Assembly (NCBI RefSeq): GCF_002161175.1
Contig: NZ_NFMA01000015.1
Location: forward strand, 20,167 to 84,166
DNA from: Flavonifractor sp. An100
GTDB lineage: Bacteria > Bacillota > Clostridia > Oscillospirales > Oscillospiraceae
Reading direction: 5' to 3'
Length of the DNA stretch: 64,000 nt
The notes below the pieces were generated by a model. The model saw only the letters and a program-made list of their open reading frames with translations, made no database searches and was not told where the DNA came from. The stretch's first letter is position 1. The number at the start of each line of letters is the position of its first letter. Position numbers and translations under genes: made by a program. Positions 57,937 through 64,000 of the stretch are shown in pieces.

Positions 57937-58777
57937 GCTTCAATAGCTCCTCTACATAGGCTGGAATATAGAACGCACCCTTGTGCAGGGTGGTGGTGTA
58001 GTACCGGCAGGTGAGGCCCCGGGCGTTCCACTCCTCCTCCCGCAGGTCCCGGAGGGGGTGGTAGGTCTTGGAGGCGAAGCCAAAGAGCCAGTGGCCCGAG
58101 GGGTAGGTGGGGATGTGGGCCTGATAGACCTTGGCGATGGGGAAGGACTCCACGATTCGCTTGTGGGCCCGCTGGCAGGCCAGGGCGTCCTCGGCGTAGA
58201 AGGGGCTCTCATGTTGGTTGACCATGATGCCGTCTGCCCGCAGGGCCTTGGAGCAGTTGCCATAGAACTCCCGGGTAAATAACCCCTCTCCCGGCCCAAA
58301 GGGGTCGGTGGAGTCCACGATGATCAGGTCGTAGCAGTCCACCTTCCGGCGAATGAATTTCAGTCCGTCCTCGTAGTAGATGGACACCCGGGGGTCGTCC
58401 AGGGTGCAGGCGGTCTGGGGCAGGTACTCCCGGCACACCTCCACCACCATGGGGTCAATTTCCACCATGTCGATGTGGGCGATGTCGGGGTAGCGGCACA
58501 GCTCCCGGATGACGCCCCCGTCCCCGGCGCCGATGACCAGCACGTCCCGGACGTGGGGGTGGACCGCCAGGGCGGGGTGGGTGATCATCTCATGGTAGAT
58601 AAACTCGTCCTTTTCCGTGAGCATCATGTAGCCGTCCAGGGTGAGGAAGCGGCCAAACTCCTGGGAGTGGAACACGTCGATGCGTTGGAACTGGCTCTGG
58701 GCGCTGTAGAGCTGTTTGTCCACTCGGATGGAGAGCTTCACATCGGGGGAGTGGGCCTCGGAAAACCAGAGATCCAT
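57917..58777 (-). CDS. speE: Spermidine synthase
   Basis: 286 aa. An aminopropyltransferase that uses decarboxylated SAM. The nucleotide-binding glycine loop DVLVIGAGDGGVIRELC and the catalytic segment IIVDSTDPFGPGEGLF are present, and the N-terminal beta domain FHSQEFGRFLTLDGYMMLTEKDEFIYHEM. Follows speA by 4 bases. Gives spermidine from putrescine with the product of SpeD. Confidence 0.95.
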   Translation of the reverse strand: MDLWFSEAHSPDVKLSIRVDKQLYSAQSQFQRIDVFHSQEFGRFLTLDGYMMLTEKDEFIYHEMITHPALAVHPHVRDVLVIGAGDGGVIRELCRYPDIAHIDMVEIDPMVVEVCREYLPQTACTLDDPRVSIYYEDGLKFIRRKVDCYDLIIVDSTDPFGPGEGLFTREFYGNCSKALRADGIMVNQHESPFYAEDALACQRAHKRIVESFPIAKVYQAHIPTYPSGHWLFGFASKTYHPLRDLREEEWNARGLTCRYYTTTLHKGAFYIPAYVEELLKHVEAAD

Positions 58778-58781
58778 AGGG

Positions 58782-60230
58782 TCAAGCCCCTCCTTTCAGC
58801 ACGTTGAGATGGAGAATATCCGGGTCCTCCGGCCCGGTCATGGAGCAACCCTTGTCCTTGGCGTAGCGGATGTAGTCCAAAATCTGGGGGGTGATGGTCT
58901 CCCCAGGGGCCAGGATGGGGATGCCAGGGGGATAACACATGACAAATTCGCTGCACACCCGCCCGGCGGTTTCCTCCAGGGGGAGGGACTCGGAGGGGGC
59001 GTAGAAGGCGTCCTGGGGGGAGACGGCCACATGGGGGTCAATGTACTCCTGGTCCATCAGCCCCGCCCGGCTCTTGCCGAAGCGGCGGCGCACCTCGCTC
59101 ATGGCGCTGACCAGCCGCTCCACCTCCCGGGGGCGGTCCCCGATGGACAGGTAGGCCAGGATGTTCCCCAGGTCGCCGAACTCGATCTGGATGTCGTACT
59201 CGTCCCGGAGCAGGTCGTAGACCTCAATGCCCGCCAGCCCCACCTCCAGGGTGTTGACCGACAGCTTGGTCACGTCAAAGTCGTAGACGCTGTCCCCGTT
59301 GCACAGCTCTTTGGAGAAGGCGTAGTAGCCGCCGATGGCGTTGATCTCCTTTCGGGCGTAGTCGGCCAGCTCCATCACCCGGCCGAACTCCTCCCGGCCC
59401 CGGAGGGCCAGGTTCCGCCGGGCAATGTCCAGGCTGGAGAGGAGGAGGTAGGAGGCGCTGGTGGTCTGGGTCAGGTTGATGATCTGACGCACATGGCCGG
59501 GGGAGACGTTGGGGCCGGTGAGAAGGAGGGAGCTCTGGGTGAGGCTGCCCCCCGATTTGTGCATGGACACCGAGGCCAGGTCGGCCCCCGCCTCCATGGC
59601 GGAGACGGGCAGGTCGGGGTGGAAGTAGAAGTGGGTGCCGTGGGCCTCGTCAGCCAGACAGAGCATGCCGTGGGCGTGGGCCAGGGCGACGATGGCGCGC
59701 AGGTCGGAGCAGATGCCGTAGTAGGTGGGGTTGTTCACCAGCACCGCCTTGGCGTCGGGATTGTCCCGGATGGCCCGCTCCACCTCGGAGACCTTCATCC
59801 CCAGGGGGATGCCCAGGCGGGGGTCACACTCCGGGTTGACATATACAGGGATGGCCCCGCACAGCACCAGGGCCCCCATGACGCTGCGGTGGACGTTTCG
59901 GGGGAGGATGATCTTTTCCCCCCGCTTGACCACCGACAGCACCATGCTCTGCACCGCACTGGTGGTGCCTCCCACCATGAGGAAGGCGTGGGCGGCCCCG
60001 AAGGCCTCCGCCGCCAGCTCCTCCGCCTGGCGGATTACCGAGACGGGGTGGCACAGGTTATCCAGGGGCTTCATGGAGTTGACGTCCATGTTGACGCAGG
60101 TCTCCCCCAGCAGCTTGGCCAGCTCCGGGTTGCCCCGGCCCCGCTTGTGGCCCGGCACGTCGAAGGGGACCACCCGCATTTTGCGGAACTCCTCCAGGGC
60201 CTGATAGATGGGCGCTTGGGTCTGATCCAT
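58782..60230 (-). CDS. speA: Arginine decarboxylase (PLP fold type I, Bacillus SpeA-like)
   Basis: 482 aa, short Orn/Lys/Arg decarboxylase of the Firmicute type, lacking the wing domain of the long E. coli inducible enzymes. PLP lysine in SMHKSGGSLTQSS near residue 225; FDVPGHKRGRGNPEL at the start is typical. Activity on arginine rather than lysine or ornithine is inferred from the adjacent agmatinase gene. A gap of 19 bases follows speD. Confidence 0.88.
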   Translation of the reverse strand: MDQTQAPIYQALEEFRKMRVVPFDVPGHKRGRGNPELAKLLGETCVNMDVNSMKPLDNLCHPVSVIRQAEELAAEAFGAAHAFLMVGGTTSAVQSMVLSVVKRGEKIILPRNVHRSVMGALVLCGAIPVYVNPECDPRLGIPLGMKVSEVERAIRDNPDAKAVLVNNPTYYGICSDLRAIVALAHAHGMLCLADEAHGTHFYFHPDLPVSAMEAGADLASVSMHKSGGSLTQSSLLLTGPNVSPGHVRQIINLTQTTSASYLLLSSLDIARRNLALRGREEFGRVMELADYARKEINAIGGYYAFSKELCNGDSVYDFDVTKLSVNTLEVGLAGIEVYDLLRDEYDIQIEFGDLGNILAYLSIGDRPREVERLVSAMSEVRRRFGKSRAGLMDQEYIDPHVAVSPQDAFYAPSESLPLEETAGRVCSEFVMCYPPGIPILAPGETITPQILDYIRYAKDKGCSMTGPEDPDILHLNVLKGGA

Positions 60231-60249
60231 CTGCGCTCCACCTCCTTTT

Positions 60250-61008
60250 TTAGTAGATATTCCGTCCGCTGAAGATCTCGATCATCTCCCGGCGCAGGTT
60301 GTTCATGATCTCCAGACGGGTCTGGGGAGGCAGCTCGTAGACGTCGGTTTTGAAGAGATAGTTCTGCAGGTCGATGTCCTTGACCATCATCTTGGTGTGG
60401 AAGAGGTTGGCCCCGTATACGTTCACATCCACCGCGTCGTAGCGGCGGAGGATGGCGGGGTCGATGTAGTCTTGGATGGAGGTCACCGGGTGGTCCATGA
60501 ACACCTTTACCCCGTCCACATTCCGGGTAAAGCCCCGGACCCGGTAGTCCATGGTGATGATATCCGAGTCGAAGGAGCCGATGAGGTAGTCCAGGGTGGA
60601 CAGGGGGGTGATCTCTCCGCAGGTGGCCACATCGATGTCCACCCGGAAGGTGGCCAGGCTGGTTTCCGGGTGGTACTCCGGGTAGGTGTGGACGGTGACG
60701 TGGCTTTTGTCCAGGTGGGCCAGCTGGGTCTTGCCCGCGGGGATCATGGACCCCTCGGCGATGAGGATGGTCACCGAGGCCCCCTGGGGCTCATAGTCCT
60801 GTTTGGCGATGTTGAGCACCCGGGCGCCGATCATGTCGGTGAGGGTGGTGAGGATGGTGGTCAGGCGGTCGGAGTTATATTGCTCGTCGATGTAGGCGAT
60901 GTAGTCCCGCTGCTCCCGGGCGGTTTTGGCGTAGCAGACGTCGTAGATGTTGAAGCTCAGGGCCTTGGTCAGGTTGTTAAAGCCGTACAGTTTCAGTTTT
61001 TCTCCCAT
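60250..61008 (-). CDS. speD: S-adenosylmethionine decarboxylase proenzyme (E. coli-type)
   Basis: About 252 aa; ATG 61008, preceded by GGGAGG. The open frame upstream runs through the leader terminators and is not credible. The pyruvoyl-forming cleavage site is [13 protein letters not shown], where the serine becomes pyruvate; [19 protein letters not shown] follows. This is the longer SpeD class (about 260 aa) rather than the short Bacillus class. First gene of the operon, directly below two tandem terminators. Confidence 0.93.
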   Translation of the reverse strand: MGEKLKLYGFNNLTKALSFNIYDVCYAKTAREQRDYIAYIDEQYNSDRLTTILTTLTDMIGARVLNIAKQDYEPQGASVTILIAEGSMIPAGKTQLAHLDKSHVTVHTYPEYHPETSLATFRVDIDVATCGEITPLSTLDYLIGSFDSDIITMDYRVRGFTRNVDGVKVFMDHPVTSIQDYIDPAILRRYDAVDVNVYGANLFHTKMMVKDIDLQNYLFKTDVYELPPQTRLEIMNNLRREMIEIFSGRNIY

Positions 61009-61027
61009 GGTATACGGACCTCCCGTC

Positions 61028-61050
61028 AAAAAACCCGGAGCGCAGCCGGG
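61028..61050 (-). terminator. Second leader terminator before speD
   Basis: Minus strand: CCCGG stem (61046-61050 with 61034-61038), 7-base loop, six thymines. Only 20 bases before the speD start. Confidence 0.65.
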
Positions 61051-61069
61051 CCAATCGTGGTGCGGAGAT

Positions 61070-61106
61070 AAAAAAACAGGCAGCGTGCCCGCAGCACGTT
61101 GCCTGT
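61070..61106 (-). terminator. First leader terminator before speD
   Basis: Minus strand: 13-bp stem with one G-T pair (61094-61106 with 61076-61088) and seven thymines. It would stop transcription before speD unless overridden. Confidence 0.85.
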
Positions 61107-61503
61107 AAAGGGTCAGTTGGATGGAACCTGGTCCAGGGGATAAGCCGGCCTGGATAGAACGGCGCAAGGGGGTAAACTGCCCCTGACGCCAAGGGTGGTG
61201 TGGTTCCGGTTTTTCACAGAGTCTATATAGCAAATACTTACTTTTACTACTCTTATTGACCGTTTTACAAGTTGATGCATGGGGTGCAAAGGAAACCAAC
61301 TTATAAAATTGAGCTTTTAACTCAATCAATAATGGCAACATCTCAGTTGCCTTCGGCAGTTGACCCGGCTGTCCGTATGGCCTTAACCCCAGACGGGGTG
61401 GTCAGAAGAAATATTTGCATGGATACTCTGTCAAAAACTCATATCACATGACGCCCCTAACTATATCCGATTCGCAGCCGTTTGTCAAGGCTGTGTGGGA
61501 GAG

Positions 61504-61537
61504 AAAAAACACGCCGTCCTCCTGAGAGGACGGCGTG
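61504..61537 (-). terminator. Terminator after the FakA-like gene
   Basis: Minus strand: 12-bp perfect stem (61526-61537 with 61510-61521) and TTTTTT. It separates the FakA gene from the polyamine leader. Confidence 0.9.
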
Positions 61538-61547
61538 GGGGAAAATC

Positions 61548-63197
61548 TCATTCCGCGGAGATCATATAGTAGTACACAGGCTGTCCGCCGGGCAGCAGGT
61601 TGATTTCCGCCTGGGGACAGGCGGCGGTGAAGATATCCTGCACCCGCTGGGCCTGCTCCTCGGTGACGTCGGCGCCGTAGAAGATGGAGATAAACTCCGC
61701 CTCCTGGTGGCTGGAGGAGTGGGCCAGACGGTCCAGCAGGGCCTCCAGATCCTGGTCGGTGCCGAAGAGCTGGTGCTCTTCCAGGGCCAGATAGTCACCC
61801 TGCTTGATGGCAAAGCCGCCGAAGTCGGAGTCCCGGGCAGCGTAGGTCACCTCGCTGGTGCGCACCCGGCCGAAGGCCTCGGTCATGGCGGAGGTGTTCT
61901 CCTCCTCGGTGGCGTCGGGGTCGGCAGCCAGCATGGCGGCGATGCCCTGGGGGACGGTCTTGGTGGCCAGGACCACCACCTTCTTGTCCTCGCACAGGCG
62001 GACGCACTGCTGGGCGGCCATGATGATGTTCTTGTTGTTGGGCAGGACGTAGACGATCTCTGCCGGGGTGGCGTCGATCTCCTTCAGAATGTCCTCGGTG
62101 GAGGGGTTCATGGTCTGACCGCCGCCCACCAGGCCGTCCACACCCAGGTCCCGGAACACGGCTTCCAGGCCCTCTCCAGCGCACACGGCCACATAGCCGA
62201 ACTTCTTCTCCGGGGCAGCCTTCACAGGGGCGCTCTCCTGGGCGGGGGCCTGAGCCGCCTCCTCCAGGATCTCGGTGTGCTGCTCCCGCATGTTTTCGAT
62301 CTTTACCTTCAGCAAAGCGCCGTAGGTCAGAGCCTCCTGTAGCACCAGACCGGGGTCGTTGGTGTGGACGTGGACCTTGATGATGTCGTCGTCGTCCACC
62401 AGCACCAGGCTGTCGCCCAGGTTATTGAGGAAGCCCCGGAGGAGCTCCGGGTCCTTCTTGGTGTCCCGGGAGCAGATGAACTCAGTGCAGTAGCCAAACT
62501 TGATCTCCTCGGTGGAGAAGGCGCCAAACTCCGCCTTGTCCGCGGGGGCATCTTCCTCCTCGGCCACCTCCTCGGGCATGGGCAGACCGCGCAGCTCGTC
62601 CAGCATACCCTGGAGGATGACAAGGAAACCCTTGCCGCCGGCGTCCACCACACCCGCCTTCTTCAAAACGGGATTCTGGTTGATGGTGTCGGCCAGGGCC
62701 ACGTGGCCCTCCTCAATAGCGGCCTGGAGGACGGACTCCAGGTTGTCATCCTCCCGGGCGCAGCCGGCGGCCCGGGCCGCGGCCAGACGGGAGACGGTGA
62801 GGATGGTGCCCTCGGCGGGCTTCATGACGGCCTTGTAGGCGGCGGCCACGCCGAAGTCCAGAGCGATGGCCAGGTCCCGGCCGTCCATGATCTCCTTCTC
62901 CTTGATGGCCTTGGCAAAGCCGCGGAACAGCAGGGACAGGATCACGCCGGAGTTGCCCCGGGCCCCCCGCAGCAGGGCGGAGGCCGCTCCCTGGGCGGCC
63001 TGGCCCACAGCGTCGTAGCGGTTCTTTTTCATTTCAGCGGCGGCGGCGCCAATGGTCAGGGACATGTTGGTGCCGGTGTCGCCGTCGGGGACGGGGAATA
63101 CGTTCAGGTCATTGATGGCCTGCTTTTGGGCGTTGATGGCGGCTGCCGCGTGGATGACCATGCGTTGAAATGCCGCCGCGTCGATATTCTGTACCAT
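61548..63197 (-). CDS. DAK2-domain fatty acid kinase-like protein (FakA/YloV)
   Basis: About 549 aa; ATG 63197, with a TTG 3 codons upstream also possible. Residues 1-200 are the DAK2 ATP-binding domain (NVFPVPDGDTGTNMSLTI and GARGNSGVILSLLFRGFA). The middle and C-terminal domains have IIKVHVHTNDPGLVL and the NPSTEDIL segment of the DegV-associated kinase FakA. It phosphorylates fatty acids bound to FakB in the family model. The Asp23-family gene lies directly upstream, as in many Firmicutes (yloU-yloV). Confidence 0.9.
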   Translation of the reverse strand: MVQNIDAAAFQRMVIHAAAAINAQKQAINDLNVFPVPDGDTGTNMSLTIGAAAAEMKKNRYDAVGQAAQGAASALLRGARGNSGVILSLLFRGFAKAIKEKEIMDGRDLAIALDFGVAAAYKAVMKPAEGTILTVSRLAAARAAGCAREDDNLESVLQAAIEEGHVALADTINQNPVLKKAGVVDAGGKGFLVILQGMLDELRGLPMPEEVAEEEDAPADKAEFGAFSTEEIKFGYCTEFICSRDTKKDPELLRGFLNNLGDSLVLVDDDDIIKVHVHTNDPGLVLQEALTYGALLKVKIENMREQHTEILEEAAQAPAQESAPVKAAPEKKFGYVAVCAGEGLEAVFRDLGVDGLVGGGQTMNPSTEDILKEIDATPAEIVYVLPNNKNIIMAAQQCVRLCEDKKVVVLATKTVPQGIAAMLAADPDATEEENTSAMTEAFGRVRTSEVTYAARDSDFGGFAIKQGDYLALEEHQLFGTDQDLEALLDRLAHSSSHQEAEFISIFYGADVTEEQAQRVQDIFTAACPQAEINLLPGGQPVYYYMISAE

Positions 63198-63225
63198 AGT
63201 CGGCAATGTTCCTTTCTACGTATGG

Positions 63226-63573
63226 TTAAAAGCGCATGGAATCCACGCACACATCCACGGAGGCGACCTCCACTCCCGTGGTCTTGCTGACCACGTAGCG
63301 CACCTCGCTCATAATGGAGCGGCACACCGCCATGAGATTCACACCATTTTCCACAATGATGTGCAGCTCAATGGAGACGGAGCCGTCCTCGTTGTAGTAT
63401 ACCTTCACGCCCTTGGCCATGGACTCCCGTTTCAGCAGGTGGACCAGCCCGTCAGTGGTGGAACGAACGGCCATGCCCTTGACGCCATAGCAGTTGGTGG
63501 CCGCGCTGCCAGTGATGGCGGTAAACACCTCGCTGCTGATGCGGATCTCACCCAGGTCGTTTTGCAGTTTCAT
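63226..63573 (-). CDS. Asp23/Gls24 family protein (YloU)
   Basis: 115 aa. The pattern GEIRISSEVFTAITGSAATNCYGVKGMA..VELHIIVENGVNLMAVCRSIMSEVRYVV is the Asp23/YloU family (membrane-associated or alkaline-shock-related, function not settled). It precedes the FakA-like gene by 28 bases, the conserved yloU-yloV pairing, and diverges from the spoIIE-like gene. Confidence 0.9.
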   Translation of the reverse strand: MKLQNDLGEIRISSEVFTAITGSAATNCYGVKGMAVRSTTDGLVHLLKRESMAKGVKVYYNEDGSVSIELHIIVENGVNLMAVCRSIMSEVRYVVSKTTGVEVASVDVCVDSMRF

Positions 63574-63711
63574 AGGCCTCTACCTTCCTTTCGCTTAAGG
63601 ATAGGGGATAATAGATTGATTCATCCTTTATTGTATTCGATTTTGGCCCAAATTACAAGCCCTAATTGCCCCAGCCCACCGACGAAACCCGCCTTGGTTC
63701 CCCATCCTTGT

Positions 63712-63745
63712 TTCGACTGATCTTTTCCAGAAAATGGAATATAAT
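63712..63745 (+). promoter_or_regulatory. Possible Spo0A-controlled promoter of the spoIIE-like gene
   Basis: TATAAT at 63740-63745. There is no -35 at the usual 17 bases; TTCGACT at 63712-63718 is one base from the reverse complement of a Spo0A box (TGTCGAA) and sits 22 bases before the -10, like the wide-spaced spoIIE promoter of Bacillus. Confidence 0.5.
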
Positions 63746-63807
63746 GGCAAATAAATCCAGACGGACAAGACCCCAATTTTTGGGGGAGGGCACGGGAGGA
63801 GAACACC

Positions 63808-64000
63808 ATGACGGCCAGACAGACGTTGAAAACCAAGCTGGACCGGCTGCGGCAGCAGTCCAGACAGACCGGACAGGTACGGCTGTCCACTTCGGCGGTG
63901 ACCATGTGGGCGGAGGCGGCCATCCACTTTTTGCTGGCGGGCATCCTGTCGGGGGCGGTGCTGCTGGAGGATTGCGCCCCCTTTGGGGTGGCCCTGGTGG
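63808..64000 (+). CDS. spoIIE: 5' end of a spoIIE-like gene (cut by window edge)
   Basis: ATG 63808 follows GGGAGGAG and the frame is open to the window end (64 codons seen). A basic N-terminus (TLKTKLDRLRQQSRQTGQ) is followed by a hydrophobic start AEAAIHFLLAGILSGAVLLEDCAPFGVALV, resembling the first membrane helices of SpoIIE, the phosphatase that activates SigF. The APFG motif within a helix fits. Identification is tentative because the phosphatase domain is not visible. Confidence 0.6.
   Translation, partial: MTARQTLKTKLDRLRQQSRQTGQVRLSTSAVTMWAEAAIHFLLAGILSGAVLLEDCAPFGVALV

Larger units (their letters stand above)
61020..61480 (-). promoter_or_regulatory. Long structured leader of the polyamine operon
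   Basis: Between the FakA gene terminator and speD lie about 490 bases without a credible gene. On the minus strand the leader shows several hairpins: GGCAAC/GTTGCC (61346-61351 with 61334-61339), which competes with TGCC/GGCA just upstream; ATTGAG/CTCAAT; AAGTTG/CAACTT; and GC-rich segments before two terminators. A TTGACA lies at 61429-61434 without a good -10. The layout suggests transcription attenuation, perhaps by a polyamine or SAM-related ligand. The class is not identified. Confidence 0.5.

Noticed and set aside
61009..61341. N-terminal extension of SpeD through the leader
   Set aside because: The extension runs through both terminators and is not part of the family; the start at 61008 has a ribosome site and gives normal length.

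Overview
The window reads as chromosome of a high-GC, anaerobic, spore-forming Firmicute of the Oscillospiraceae type (Flavonifractor or Intestinimonas-like; the genus is an inference). Supporting signs are ferredoxin-linked 2-oxoacid metabolism, formate-THF ligase under a ZTP riboswitch, spoVAC, a SpoVB-type flippase, the start of a SpoIIE-like gene, DegV/FakA-type and Asp23 genes, and strong GGAGG ribosome sites.

Region 1 (1-13140) is a one-directional, tightly overlapping phage-type operon: terminase, portal, protease, capsid, connectors, contractile tail sheath and tube, a tail-assembly chaperone with a -1 frameshift site, LysM hub, spike, gp25, baseplate J and gpI. It ends in a strong terminator next to host genes. 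No full-length tape measure, tail fibre, holin or endolysin is present in the window, so it is either a decayed prophage or a domesticated DNA-packaging particle.

Region 2 (13152-25629) holds an AEC transporter and an acyl-CoA ligase with an operator-like triple repeat, then an arylpyruvate oxidation operon (yerC-like, iorA, iorB, crcB, paaK-type ligase, ACT protein), then fhs with its riboswitch, a LysR regulator, an SseB-like gene and queT. A 131-nt structured repeat occurs both inside the phage operon and before queT.

Region 3 (25642-36597) holds an SLH-protein and MacAB-like efflux operon with a two-component system, and a copper operon (copA with a fused CopZ domain, csoR).

Region 4 (36611-54640) is mixed housekeeping: a membrane-bound HTH sensor, two half-size TSUP transporters, a GH13 enzyme, a flavodoxin-ferredoxin, ruvX, an HD protein, thyA-folA, an XpaC-like protein, a VanW protein, DUF2461, a probable 0.5-kb structured noncoding RNA (about 48479-48995), a flippase, an enoyl-CoA hydratase, a second AEC transporter, tRNA-Arg(CCG), a phosphopantetheinyl transferase and spoVAC.

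Region 5 (54650-61500) is a polyamine operon, speD-speA-speE-speB-CASDH-nspC, encoding both the SAM-dependent and the carboxyspermidine routes behind a roughly 400-nt leader with two tandem terminators. The window closes with a FakA/DAK2 gene, an Asp23-family gene and the 5' end of a spoIIE-like gene.

Start codons were re-chosen from ribosome-site spacing and overlaps. Function calls come from motifs read by eye; no database search was possible.
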